This document shows positions 35,188-44,044 of a DNA stretch of 64,000 bases, piece by piece; within the stretch, counting starts at the first letter, position 1; each line of letters opens with the position of its first letter. A model generated the notes under the pieces. The model saw only the letters and a program-made list of their open reading frames with translations. It had not been told where the DNA came from and ran no database searches. Location of the stretch: positions 5,394,001-5,458,000 of the forward strand of contig NZ_CP009288.1 of assembly GCF_000756615.1 (NCBI RefSeq). The letters are read 5' to 3'. The stretch is from Paenibacillus durus (GTDB taxonomy: Bacteria; Bacillota; Bacilli; Paenibacillales; Paenibacillaceae). Both the position numbers and the translations under genes were made by a program.

Positions 35188-38061
35188 TTATTGTGCCTTC
35201 GAGGCTTGGAGCATCAGCGCCTCCGTCCGCGCCGTATCCCGAAGCAGAATCGGCTTCAGGTATTTGCCCGTGTACGATTCAGGCACCTGGATGATTTGTT
35301 CCGGGGTGCCGAATGCGATCACCGTTCCGCCGCCGCTGCCGCCTTCCGGTCCCATATCGACGATATAATCAGCCGTCTTGATTACGTCCAGGTTATGCTC
35401 GATAACGAGTACGGATTCGCCGGATTCAACCAAGCGGTGCAGCACTTCCAGCAGGCGGCCGATATCGTCCACATGCAGTCCTGTAGTCGGCTCGTCCAGT
35501 ATATACAGCGTCTTGCCCGTACTCCGGCGGTACAGCTCCGACGCCAGCTTCACACGCTGCGCTTCCCCGCCGGAAAGGGTCGTGCCCGGCTGACCCAGCT
35601 TGATATAGCCAAGACCGACATCGAGCAGAGTCTGCAGCTTGCGATGAATTTTCGGTATGTTCTGGAAGAATTCCGTTCCATCCTCTACCGTCATCTCCAG
35701 CACATCGGCGATGTTCTTCCCTTTGTACTTCACTTCGAGCGTCTCGCGGTTGTAACGTTTGCCCTTGCAGACCTCGCAGGGAACGTAGACATCCGGCAGA
35801 AAGTGCATTTCAATCTTGATAATGCCGTCGCCCCGGCACGCTTCGCAGCGTCCACCCTTGACGTTGAAGCTGAAACGCCCTTTTTGATAGCCTCTTACCT
35901 TCGCTTCATTCGTCTTGGAGAACAGGTCGCGGATGTCGTCGAACACTCCCGTATAGGTTGCCGGATTGGACCGCGGCGTACGCCCGATCGGCGACTGGTC
36001 GATATCAATAACTTTGTCCAAATGCGCAAGGCCGCGTATTTCTTTATGTTGGCCCGGGCGAACCTTAACCGCTTTGTTCAGTTCTTTGGCCAGACTCTTG
36101 TAGAGAATTTCGTTGACAAGCGATGACTTGCCTGACCCCGATACGCCGGTTACCGCCGTAAAGACGCCGAGCGGAATTTTGACGTTCACGTTCTTGAGGT
36201 TATTTTCCTTGGCCCCCCGGATTTCCAGCCAGCGACCGTCGCTCTCGCGCCGGTCGGAGGTGACCGGGATGAATTTGCGTCCGCTGAGGTATTCGCCGGT
36301 CAGAGAGTTGGGATCGTTCATGATTTCCTGCGGCGTTCCCTGGGCCATCACTTTCCCGCCATGAATACCCGCTCCGGGACCGATGTCGATAATATAGTCC
36401 GACGCCAGCATCGTATCTTCGTCATGCTCGACAACGATCAGGGTGTTGCCGAGATCGCGCATATGCGCAAGCGTCGAAATAAGCCGGTCATTGTCCCGCT
36501 GGTGCAGGCCGATGCTGGGCTCGTCCAGAATGTACAGCACGCCCATTAAGCTGGAACCGATCTGTGTCGCCAGCCGGATGCGCTGGGCCTCCCCGCCGGA
36601 CAGCGTGCCTGCCGAACGGCTGAGCGTCAAATAATCGAGACCGACATTGACGAGAAAACCGAGACGACTGCTAATCTCCTTTAGAATCAGTTTGGCAATA
36701 GCCGTTTCTTTCTCGCTTAAGGTAAGGTCGCTGAAAAAACGTTGGCTGTCCCCGATCGACAGATCGGTTACTTCGGCTATGTTCTTTTCGCCTACCGTCA
36801 CAGCGAGGATTTCACGCTTCAGCCGTTTGCCTTTGCATACGGGGCATGGCTTGGCGCTCATGAAGCCTTCGATGAATTCGCGTATGCCATCAGACGCCGT
36901 CTCACGGTAACGGCGCTCAAGGTTCGGAATAATGCCTTCGAAAGGGACCATCGCTTCCTTCCGCTGCCCAAAATCATTCTCATAGCGGAAATGGATTTTC
37001 TCGCTTCCCGTACCGTGGAGCAGCTTGTTCATATGCTCCGGCGTCAGTTCGCTTACCGGCACATTCTCGGGAATATGAAAGTGCTGGCATACCGACTTCA
37101 GAAACTGCGGGTAATAGTTGGATGTGCTGCCCGTCCACGCTAAAAAAGCTCCGTCTTCGATGGACTTCCCGGCATCCGGGATGAGCAGATCGGGATCGAC
37201 CACCATCTGAGCCCCAAGACCGTCGCATTCCGGGCAAGCCCCGAACGGGCTGTTAAAGGAGAACATGCGCGGCGCCAGCTCTTCCATGCTGAAGCCGCAT
37301 ACGGGACAGGCGAAGCTGGAGCTGAACAGCAGTTCCTCCTGGCCGATGATGTCGACGAGAATTTTGCCGCCTGACAGCTTTAAAGCCGTCTCGATGGAAT
37401 CCGTCAGACGGGACTCCACATCTTCCTTGATGACGATCCGGTCGACCACGACTTCAATCGTGTGCTTCTTGTTCTTCTCGAGCTCAATGTCCTCGGATAA
37501 ATCGCGCAGCTCACCGTCGACTCGAACACGGACGAAGCCCTGCTTCGAAATTTCCGCAAACAGGCTCTTATGCTCGCCTTTGCGGCCTGTTATGACCGGT
37601 GCGAGAATCTGTAGTCTCGTCTTCTCCGGGTACTGCATAATCCGGTCGACCATCTGCTCGACTGTCTGCGAGGTAATCTCAATGCCGTGGTCCGGGCAGT
37701 GGGGATGTCCGACCCGCGCGAACAGCAGGCGCAGATAGTCGTAAATCTCCGTCACCGTTCCTACGGTGGAACGCGGGTTGCGGCTTGTCGTCTTCTGGTC
37801 GATGGAAATGGCCGGGGACAAACCGTCGATGGAATCGACATCCGGCTTCTCCATTTGGCCGAGGAACTGCCGCGCATAAGCTGACAGCGACTCCACATAG
37901 CGCCGCTGTCCTTCGGCATAAATGGTATCGAAAGCCAGCGACGACTTGCCGGAGCCGCTCAGCCCCGTCAGGACAACGAACCGGTCGCGCGGTATCGTCA
38001 CGTCGATATTTTTGAGATTATGCGCCCTTGCGCCTTTGATTACTATGTTTTCGTTCGCCAA
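35188..38061 (-). CDS. uvrA: Excinuclease ABC subunit A
   Basis: 957 aa from a TTG at 38061, with GGAGGAG 8 nt upstream; a longer reading to 38151 runs into the intergenic repeat region. It is the damage-recognition ATPase of nucleotide excision repair. Visible are the first Walker A LTGLSGSGKSSLAFDT, the zinc modules CPVCGFSMEEL...CPECDGLG and CEACRGDG...CEVCKGKRYN, LSGGEAQRIRLATQIGS and LSGGEAQRVKLASELYRR signatures, and the second Walker A VTGVSGSGKSSLVNEIL. It is downstream of uvrB but separated from it by 0.7 kb that includes a tandem repeat array. Confidence 0.97.
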   Translation of the reverse strand: MANENIVIKGARAHNLKNIDVTIPRDRFVVLTGLSGSGKSSLAFDTIYAEGQRRYVESLSAYARQFLGQMEKPDVDSIDGLSPAISIDQKTTSRNPRSTVGTVTEIYDYLRLLFARVGHPHCPDHGIEITSQTVEQMVDRIMQYPEKTRLQILAPVITGRKGEHKSLFAEISKQGFVRVRVDGELRDLSEDIELEKNKKHTIEVVVDRIVIKEDVESRLTDSIETALKLSGGKILVDIIGQEELLFSSSFACPVCGFSMEELAPRMFSFNSPFGACPECDGLGAQMVVDPDLLIPDAGKSIEDGAFLAWTGSTSNYYPQFLKSVCQHFHIPENVPVSELTPEHMNKLLHGTGSEKIHFRYENDFGQRKEAMVPFEGIIPNLERRYRETASDGIREFIEGFMSAKPCPVCKGKRLKREILAVTVGEKNIAEVTDLSIGDSQRFFSDLTLSEKETAIAKLILKEISSRLGFLVNVGLDYLTLSRSAGTLSGGEAQRIRLATQIGSSLMGVLYILDEPSIGLHQRDNDRLISTLAHMRDLGNTLIVVEHDEDTMLASDYIIDIGPGAGIHGGKVMAQGTPQEIMNDPNSLTGEYLSGRKFIPVTSDRRESDGRWLEIRGAKENNLKNVNVKIPLGVFTAVTGVSGSGKSSLVNEILYKSLAKELNKAVKVRPGQHKEIRGLAHLDKVIDIDQSPIGRTPRSNPATYTGVFDDIRDLFSKTNEAKVRGYQKGRFSFNVKGGRCEACRGDGIIKIEMHFLPDVYVPCEVCKGKRYNRETLEVKYKGKNIADVLEMTVEDGTEFFQNIPKIHRKLQTLLDVGLGYIKLGQPGTTLSGGEAQRVKLASELYRRSTGKTLYILDEPTTGLHVDDIGRLLEVLHRLVESGESVLVIEHNLDVIKTADYIVDMGPEGGSGGGTVIAFGTPEQIIQVPESYTGKYLKPILLRDTARTEALMLQASKAQ

Positions 38062-38789
38062 CGGTACATCTCCTCCAAAGTTTATCGGTTCACCCTCCCA
38101 AACCCTCCCAGTGGGAGGGCCCCAAGGGCTGCGCCCTCTGGACACCCGCAAATTTTTGGCGGAGGGAGGGCGGGGGGCCGTGTTTAGTGCCTGCGTGCGG
38201 TGAGCCGCTTATCCCTGCGGGACCGCTCGAACGTTTGGCGCTCGCGAGGGTGGGCGCTTGAGTGCGACTGCCTGCTAGGAGCGCTCTCCCTTGCGGGATT
38301 CGCTTTATGTTAGCGTGGTGCATTCACTGCGGCTGCCTGCTTGGAGCGCTCTCCCTGACGGGATTCGCTTTACGTTTGCGCGGGAGCGCTCACTGCGACT
38401 ACCTGCTTGGAGCGCTCTCCCTGACGGGATTCGCTTTATGTTAGCGCGGTGCATTCACTGCGACTGCCTGCTAGGAGCGCTCTCCCTTGCGGGATTCGCT
38501 TTATGTTTGCGCGGGAGCGCTCACTGCGACTACCTGCTTGGAGCGCTCTCCCTGACGGGATTCGCTTTACGTTAGCGCGGTGCTCTCACTGCAACTGCCT
38601 ACTAGGAGCGCTCTCCCTTACGGGATTCGCTTTACGGTTGCGCGGTGCACTCACTGCGACTGCCTGCTTGGAGCGCTCTCCCTGACGGGATTCGCTTCAA
38701 GGCTGCGGCAAAAAGCACGAAGAACGGCCTAAGGACAGCGCCGTTCACACTCGTTCATTTCTATCGTGATGCTTTCGCGTAAGGCTCGG
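38062..38789. other. Long uvrB-uvrA spacer dominated by tandem repeats
   Basis: This 728-bp gap has no supported gene. It carries the repeat array described at 38207-38710. The remaining 150 bp next to uvrA is GC-rich, with an inverted AACCCTCCCAGTGGGAGG-type hairpin at about 38101-38119. Confidence 0.6.
38207..38710. repeat. 65/66-bp GC-rich tandem repeat array between uvrB and uvrA
   Basis: The motif GCGCTCTCCCT starts at 38281, 38346, 38412, 38477, 38543, 38608 and 38673, so the spacing is 65 or 66 bp. A degenerate extra unit lies at the uvrA side. Each unit reads GGAGCGCTCTCCCTKRCGGG, ATTCGCTTTA, a variable GCGCGG segment, then CACTGCGACTGCCTGCTTGG. Units tend to alternate between a GTGCATTCACTGCG form and a GAGCGCTCACTGCG form, which implies a 131-bp higher-order unit. 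GAGCGCTC palindromes recur. The array lies inside what is usually a tight uvrBA operon. Confidence 0.88.
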
Positions 38790-40781
38790 TTACTCTGCCC
38801 GCAGCTCCAGCAAGGCGTCGCGCAGCTCGGCGGCGCGTTCGAACTGGAGATTCTTCGCGGCTTCCTTCATTTCGGCCTCAAGCCGCTGCATCAGGCTCTG
38901 ACGTTCTTTCTTGCTCATCTTGCCGGCAGCACCGGTTAAGTAATCGGCTTTCGATTCGGCTACCTTCGTCGCCTCTATGACGTCTCGGACTTTCTTGCGG
39001 ATCGTCTGCGGTGTAATGCCGTGCTGCTCGTTGTAGGCGATCTGGATGGACCGGCGCCGCTGGGTCTCGGTAATCGCCTTGTCCATGGAATCGGTAATGT
39101 TGTCTCCGTACATAATTACCTTGCCCTCCGAGTTGCGCGCGGCGCGGCCGATCGTCTGGATCAGCGAACGCTCGGAACGGAGGAAGCCTTCCTTATCGGC
39201 ATCGAGTATTGAGACAAGCGATACTTCCGGCAGATCAAGCCCTTCTCTTAACAAGTTAATACCCACGAGTACGTGAAACGTACCGAGCCGCAGATCGCGC
39301 AGGATCGCTATCCGTTCCAGCGTCTTGATGTCCGAATGCAGGTAACGAACCTTAATGCCGATTTCCTTGAGATAATCGGTAAGATCCTCCGCCATCTTCT
39401 TCGTCAGCGTCGTAACCAACACACGCTCGTCGCGTTCGATCCGCTCGCGGATTTCGCCGATCAAATCGTCGATCTGCCCTTCTGTCGGACGCACCTCGAT
39501 GATGGGGTCCAGCAGGCCGGTCGGCCGGATAATCTGTTCCACCATCTCATCGCAGTGCTCCAGCTCATAGGGACCGGGTGTTGCGGAGACATAAACGATC
39601 TGCTTCACCTTATCCTCGAACTCCTCGAACCTTAGCGGCCGGTTGTCTAGAGCAGAAGGAAGACGGAATCCGTGCTCTACAAGCACGGTCTTACGCGCCT
39701 GGTCGCCGTTGTACATCGCCCGGATTTGGGGAAGTGTCACATGAGACTCATCAATAACAATCAGCATGTCGTCCGGAAAATAATCCAGCAGCGTGTAGGG
39801 AGTGGCACCGCGCTCGCGGAAGGTAAGAGGACCGGAGTAGTTCTCGATGCCGGAGCAGAAGCCAACCTCCTTCATCATCTCAATGTCGTACCGCGTCCGC
39901 TGCTCCAGCCGCTGGGCTTCCAGCAGCTTGCCGGCGTCACGCAGGACGGCCAGACGTTCTTCCAGTTCCCGCTCGATGTTGACCAGAGCAACGCGCATCG
40001 TCTCTTCCTGCGTAACAAAGTGGGAAGCCGGAAAGATGGCGACATGCTCCCGCTCCCCGATCAGTTCCCCGGTCAGCACATCGATCTCGGTAATCCGCTC
40101 GATTTCGTCGCCGAACAGTTCGACGCGAATGGCATGCTCGGCTTGCGAAGCGGGGAAGATCTCGATCACATCGCCGCGCACGCGGAACGTTCCCCGCACG
40201 AAATTGATGTCGTTGCGCTGATACTGGATATCTACCAGCCGGCTTAAAATTTGGTTCCGGGGCTTCTCCATTCCTACTCGCAGCGATAGCAGGAGGCTGC
40301 CGTATTCCTGCGGCGAACCGAGACCATAAATGCAGGATACGCTCGCAACGATAATGACATCCCTGCGTTCGAACAGCGAGCTCGTCGCCGAGTGGCGGAG
40401 CTTATCAATTTCCTCGTTGATGCTGGAATCCTTCTCAATATAAGTATCCGAAGAAGGGATGTAAGCCTCCGGCTGGTAATAGTCGTAATAACTCACGAAA
40501 TAATCGACCGAGTTATGCGGAAAAAAATCCTTAAATTCGCTCGCCAGTTGAGCAGCCAGCGTCTTATTGTGCGCGATCACCAGCGTCGGCCGGTTCACCT
40601 TGGCGATCATCTGCGCTATGGTAAACGTCTTGCCCGTGCCCGTCGCTCCCAGCAGCGTCTGATGCTTCTTGCTCTGCCGCAAACCTTCTACCAATTCTCC
40701 GATGGCGCGGGGCTGATCGCCCTGGGGTGAGTACTCGGACTCCAGCTCGAAGGTCTTCGTACTGACGATAATATCATTCAT
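38790..40781 (-). CDS. uvrB: Excinuclease ABC subunit B
   Basis: 663 aa, full length. It is the helicase-like subunit that verifies damage and recruits UvrC. Motifs are Walker A LLGATGTGKTFTIAQ, the beta-hairpin YDYYQPEAYIPSSDTYIEKDSSIN, helicase DESHVTLPQ, the TTLTKKMAEDLTDYL and GINLLREGLDLPEVSLVSILDADKEGFLRS segments, IGRAARN, and the C-terminal UVR motif EAAKNLQFERAAELRDAL. GGGGGAGG precedes the ATG at 40781. A near-consensus LexA-type box lies about 100 nt upstream, suggesting SOS control. Confidence 0.97.
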   Translation of the reverse strand: MNDIIVSTKTFELESEYSPQGDQPRAIGELVEGLRQSKKHQTLLGATGTGKTFTIAQMIAKVNRPTLVIAHNKTLAAQLASEFKDFFPHNSVDYFVSYYDYYQPEAYIPSSDTYIEKDSSINEEIDKLRHSATSSLFERRDVIIVASVSCIYGLGSPQEYGSLLLSLRVGMEKPRNQILSRLVDIQYQRNDINFVRGTFRVRGDVIEIFPASQAEHAIRVELFGDEIERITEIDVLTGELIGEREHVAIFPASHFVTQEETMRVALVNIERELEERLAVLRDAGKLLEAQRLEQRTRYDIEMMKEVGFCSGIENYSGPLTFRERGATPYTLLDYFPDDMLIVIDESHVTLPQIRAMYNGDQARKTVLVEHGFRLPSALDNRPLRFEEFEDKVKQIVYVSATPGPYELEHCDEMVEQIIRPTGLLDPIIEVRPTEGQIDDLIGEIRERIERDERVLVTTLTKKMAEDLTDYLKEIGIKVRYLHSDIKTLERIAILRDLRLGTFHVLVGINLLREGLDLPEVSLVSILDADKEGFLRSERSLIQTIGRAARNSEGKVIMYGDNITDSMDKAITETQRRRSIQIAYNEQHGITPQTIRKKVRDVIEATKVAESKADYLTGAAGKMSKKERQSLMQRLEAEMKEAAKNLQFERAAELRDALLELRAE

Positions 40782-40882
40782 TTGCCCGCCTCCCCCTTAA
40801 TCATCTAAAATATATTAATATATTATCAAAATTGTTGGCTTAAATGCCGATCTTCATACTAGAGTGAAAAAATGGAATATAG

Positions 40883-40894
40883 GAATACTTGTTC
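40883..40894. promoter_or_regulatory. Candidate LexA (DinR) box upstream of uvrB
   Basis: GAATACTTGTTC matches the Gram-positive LexA pattern GAAC-N4-GTTC with one mismatch and is extended to GGAATACTTGTTCC, a 14-bp imperfect palindrome. It lies about 100 nt upstream of the uvrB ATG in the divergent uvrB/motA region. Confidence 0.5.
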
Positions 40895-40961
40895 CCATCC
40901 ATTATACATGGCCCGCGCCGTTCATGCAAACCTAATATATATAAATTAAGGAGTACAACCA

Positions 40962-41741
40962 ATGGACATCACCTCAATAATCGGCATCCTTGCCGGAGCA
41001 GCCGCCTTGATCGGCGGATTCTTCTGGGAAGGCGGCGGCGTATCCGGTCTTCTGCAGTGGAATGCCGCTCTCATTGTATTCGGAGGCACGGCTGCCGCTA
41101 TTCTGATAAGCTTTCCGGCCCGCACGCTGCGGTCCGCCGGGAAAGGGCTTAGGATAGCCTTTGAAAGGAGCCACGCTCACTTGGAAGATCAGGTGGAAGA
41201 ATTCGTGGAGATGGCGGCCTTCTCCCGCCGAAACGGCGTTCTGGCCTTGGAACCCCGGGTGGAGACGCATCCCGATCCCTTTACCCGCGAGGGCCTGCAG
41301 CTTATTGTCGACGGCACGGACCCTGAGCAGGTGCGTCAAATTCTGGAGCTGGAGATGGACGCGGCGGAGCTAAAAGCTGAAGGCTATGCCAAAGTGTTCG
41401 AGGCCGCCGGCGGCTACGCGCCCACCATGGGAATTATCGGAACCGTCCTCGGTCTCATCCGCGTGCTCGGCCACCTAACCGATCCTTCCCATCTCGGGCC
41501 TTCAATCGCCGTCGCTTTCACAGCGACGCTGTACGGGGTCGCCAGCGCCAATCTGCTCTTCTTGCCCATTGCCTCCAAGATCAAGTCACGCAGCCAGCTC
41601 CGGCTGCACGGCATGGAAATGCTGCTTGTAGGCATACTGGCTGTACAGAATGGCGATCATCCCCAAATGGTGCGCAAGAAGCTGTCCTCATTCCTTCAAA
41701 GCGAAGCGGAAGGGATCGCCTCAGCCGGGGTCCGGACATGA
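40962..41741 (+). CDS. Flagellar motor stator protein, MotA/MotP family
   Basis: 259 aa with four membrane helices: two at the N-terminus (SIIGILAGAAALIGGFFW and WNAALIVFGGTAAAILIS) and two at about 150-205 (GYAPTMGIIGTVLGLIRVL and SIAVAFTATLYGVASANLLFLPIASKI). A cytoplasmic loop lies between them. The conserved proline in GGYAPTMG and the loop charges fit a stator ring subunit. AAGGAG precedes the ATG. It overlaps the motB-type gene by ATGA. Whether protons (MotAB) or sodium (MotPS) drive it cannot be decided here. No other flagellar gene is near. Confidence 0.87.
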   Translation: MDITSIIGILAGAAALIGGFFWEGGGVSGLLQWNAALIVFGGTAAAILISFPARTLRSAGKGLRIAFERSHAHLEDQVEEFVEMAAFSRRNGVLALEPRVETHPDPFTREGLQLIVDGTDPEQVRQILELEMDAAELKAEGYAKVFEAAGGYAPTMGIIGTVLGLIRVLGHLTDPSHLGPSIAVAFTATLYGVASANLLFLPIASKIKSRSQLRLHGMEMLLVGILAVQNGDHPQMVRKKLSSFLQSEAEGIASAGVRT

Positions 41742-42583
41742 GGCAGCGGGGACGCCGGGTTCGCCGCCCTGACGGACGCGACAGCAGCAACCGCTGGATG
41801 ATTACCTATGCCGATCTGATTACGCTGCTGCTTATCTTTTTTGTCATTCTGTATGCCATGAGCAGTCTTGATCAGGAGAAGTATAGCGGCGTAATCTCTT
41901 CGCTGCAGCGCTCGCTCCAGACCGGAAACGGCGTGCTTATTGGCGGGAACGGGATACTGGACGGCAGTAATGGCTCGAACAATGCAGGCAGTACAGGGAA
42001 CGGAGACGGCCTGAGCGATGCAGACGGCCATTCTGCCGTTATACCGTCAGCCACGCCGGATGGCGGACAGACTGCCGCCTCTCCCTCACCCCGGGAGCTT
42101 GCCTTTCGCCAGCAGGAAGCGAAGCTGGCAGAGCTGATGAACGTAATAACGGAGTACGTGCAGGCCAATGATCTCGGCGGCCAGATTTTTGTCGCGGACA
42201 AGCCTCAGGGTATCGCCATCACCCTCAGCGACCGCTTCCTGTTCGATGTCGGCAAGGCGGATCTCAAGCCCGCAGCGTCTCCCGCGCTGCACCAGCTGTC
42301 CGGCCTGTTCCGCGGCATCGGGGCGATGGTTAGCATCGAGGGCCATACGGACAACCAGCCGGTGCTCTCCTCGTCCCGGTATGCCGACAACTGGGAGCTT
42401 TCGGGAGCCCGAGCGTTATCCGTCCTGCGTTTTTTCCTGGAAAAAGAGGGGTTAAAACCTAGCCAGTTTCAATATGCCGGTTACGCCGATACCCGCCCCG
42501 CCTCGGACAATGCCACAGAGAGCGGACGGCAGAAGAACCGCCGGGTCGAGATTATCGTGCTGCGGCAGCTGCAGGAGGAGTGA
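41738..42583 (+). CDS. Flagellar motor stator protein, MotB/MotS family (OmpA-like)
   Basis: 281 aa. A short basic N-terminus leads into a single helix that begins with the ion-binding aspartate (MITYADLITLLLIFFVILYAMSSL). A glycine/asparagine-rich plug/linker (NGVLIGGNGILDGSNGSNNAGS) follows, then an OmpA peptidoglycan-binding domain with IEGHTDNQPVLSSSRYADNWELSGARAL and ESGRQKNRRVEIIVL. The protein anchors the stator to the wall. The linker of about 60 residues with many Gly, Asn and Ser is longer than I would expect. A terminator follows at 42629. Confidence 0.9.
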   Translation: MRQRGRRVRRPDGRDSSNRWMITYADLITLLLIFFVILYAMSSLDQEKYSGVISSLQRSLQTGNGVLIGGNGILDGSNGSNNAGSTGNGDGLSDADGHSAVIPSATPDGGQTAASPSPRELAFRQQEAKLAELMNVITEYVQANDLGGQIFVADKPQGIAITLSDRFLFDVGKADLKPAASPALHQLSGLFRGIGAMVSIEGHTDNQPVLSSSRYADNWELSGARALSVLRFFLEKEGLKPSQFQYAGYADTRPASDNATESGRQKNRRVEIIVLRQLQEE

Positions 42584-42628
42584 GAGCGGCCTCTCGAAAT
42601 TCATATACGCAATCATGCGCCGCATACG

Positions 42629-42675
42629 GCGGATTTTCGGACAGCACGGCCTTGTCTTCCGAAAATCCGCTTTTT
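42629..42675 (+). terminator. Terminator after the motA/motB pair
   Basis: A perfect 13-bp stem GCGGATTTTCGGA with its complement, 16-nt loop, is followed by TTTTT on the plus strand, 46 nt past the stop. Confidence 0.85.
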
Positions 42676-42808
42676 CACATTGACGTACAGAGCCTCAGTC
42701 GCCTCCCGGGCTTGATGACCGGAATGTAATACCCCAGATAACATAAAGACCAAGCTCAACCGCATAGATGATCATTATCGACTGAATAAAAGAAAGAGGG
42801 ATATATCC

Positions 42809-44044
42809 ATGAACGATACCCGATCCGTCTATCCGGATTTTGCAGATCCTTCCTTTTTGAGGCAGCATATTCTGGACACGGTGCGTTTCTGTGCCCCCCG
42901 GTGTATCGACCTTCAGAACGGCGGTTATATCAACTCCTTCCTGGACGATGGAACCGTGTGCGATTACGAGACGAAACAATTGGTTGGAATGACGCGGTTC
43001 ATATATATTTTCAGCGCGGCTTTACAGGTTGGCGGACCCGAGGTGTACCGCGAAGCTGTGGAGCACGGGCTGCGTTTTCTGCGGGAATATCATTGGGATC
43101 ATGAACATGGGGGCTATCATTGGACGCTAAAAGGGCGGACTCCAACCGATAAAAGAAAGTTCGCCTACGGGCACGCTTTTGTCTTGCTGGCGGTCTCCAC
43201 CGCATTCAAAGCGGGAATCTCCTCTGCCGGGCCGATGATCGGCGAAGTGTGCGAGGTGCTGGAGAAACATTTTTGGAGTGAAAAAGACAGCCTGTACGCC
43301 GATGAACTCGCCGCCGACCGGATGGAATTGTCTCCCTATCGCGGACAGAACGCCAATATGCATTTATGCGAAGCGATGATGTCGGCTTACGAGGCTACCG
43401 GCGACAGACGCTATCTTGACCGTGCGAACACTCTGGCTCACTCCGTTATGTTCAAAATGCTTCCGCAATCGGACGGACTGATCTGGGAGCACTACAATTC
43501 CGATTGGATGATCGATTGGAATTACAATAAGGACTACACCAAGAGTGAATACCGGCCTTACGGGTATATTTTCGGTCACTCTATCGAGTGGTCCAAGCTG
43601 CTCCTGCTGCTGAACCGGCACTTTCCCCAGGAATGTCTTCTACAGCTGGCGGAGCGCTTGTTTCGGGAGGCGCTGCACACAGGACTGGACCGGCGGCATG
43701 GGGGTATTTTCTTCGCAATGTCTCCTGTGGACGGACGAATTATCGACGGGGATAAATCATACTGGGTGATGGCAGAGTCGCTCGGCGCTTCCGCCTTGCT
43801 GGCCGCCTGTACGGGCCGGACGGAATACCGGAAATTTTACATGGATATGTTCGCTTACTGCTGGACTTATTTTGTAGATCATCACTACGGGGGATGGTAC
43901 CAGCTTCTGGATGTGTACAACCGGAAATACAGCAATATCAAGAGCCCGCCGCCGAAAACCGACTATCATCCCATCACGAACTGCTTAATGGCGATCTCCG
44001 TATGGGAGAACATGGCTGGCCCATGCATTAATGAAATAAACTAG
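42809..44044 (+). CDS. AGE-family sugar epimerase/isomerase
   Basis: 411 aa, the standard (alpha/alpha)6-barrel length. Family features are the CDYETKQLVGMTRFIYIFS motif near residue 55, GYHWTLKGRTPTDKRKFAYGHAFVLLA, GQNANMHLCEAMMSAYEATGD, the PYGYIFGHSIEWSKLLL segment with the catalytic-type His, and HYGGWYQLLD near the end. Members interconvert N-acylglucosamine and N-acylmannosamine, or mannose and fructose, or epimerise disaccharides. The missing nucleotide-binding hints and the RKFAYGHAF pattern favour a mannose isomerase or a related sugar isomerase, but this is uncertain. It stands alone with AGAGGG before its ATG. Confidence 0.82.
   Translation: MNDTRSVYPDFADPSFLRQHILDTVRFCAPRCIDLQNGGYINSFLDDGTVCDYETKQLVGMTRFIYIFSAALQVGGPEVYREAVEHGLRFLREYHWDHEHGGYHWTLKGRTPTDKRKFAYGHAFVLLAVSTAFKAGISSAGPMIGEVCEVLEKHFWSEKDSLYADELAADRMELSPYRGQNANMHLCEAMMSAYEATGDRRYLDRANTLAHSVMFKMLPQSDGLIWEHYNSDWMIDWNYNKDYTKSEYRPYGYIFGHSIEWSKLLLLLNRHFPQECLLQLAERLFREALHTGLDRRHGGIFFAMSPVDGRIIDGDKSYWVMAESLGASALLAACTGRTEYRKFYMDMFAYCWTYFVDHHYGGWYQLLDVYNRKYSNIKSPPPKTDYHPITNCLMAISVWENMAGPCINEIN

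Noticed and set aside
35071..36126. A 351-codon plus-strand frame opposite uvrA
   Set aside because: It is a shadow of the uvrA coding strand. UvrA motifs on the minus strand are complete.
38262..38685. Overlapping plus-strand frames of 60-94 codons with repeated LPAWSALPDGIRF-like peptides
   Set aside because: They arise from the 65/66-bp DNA repeats being open in several frames. There is no ribosome site, and the frame shifts between alternate units because 65 and 66 differ by one base.
38207..38710. Possible CRISPR array
   Set aside because: The whole unit is repeated without unique spacers, units are directly adjacent and no cas gene is present.
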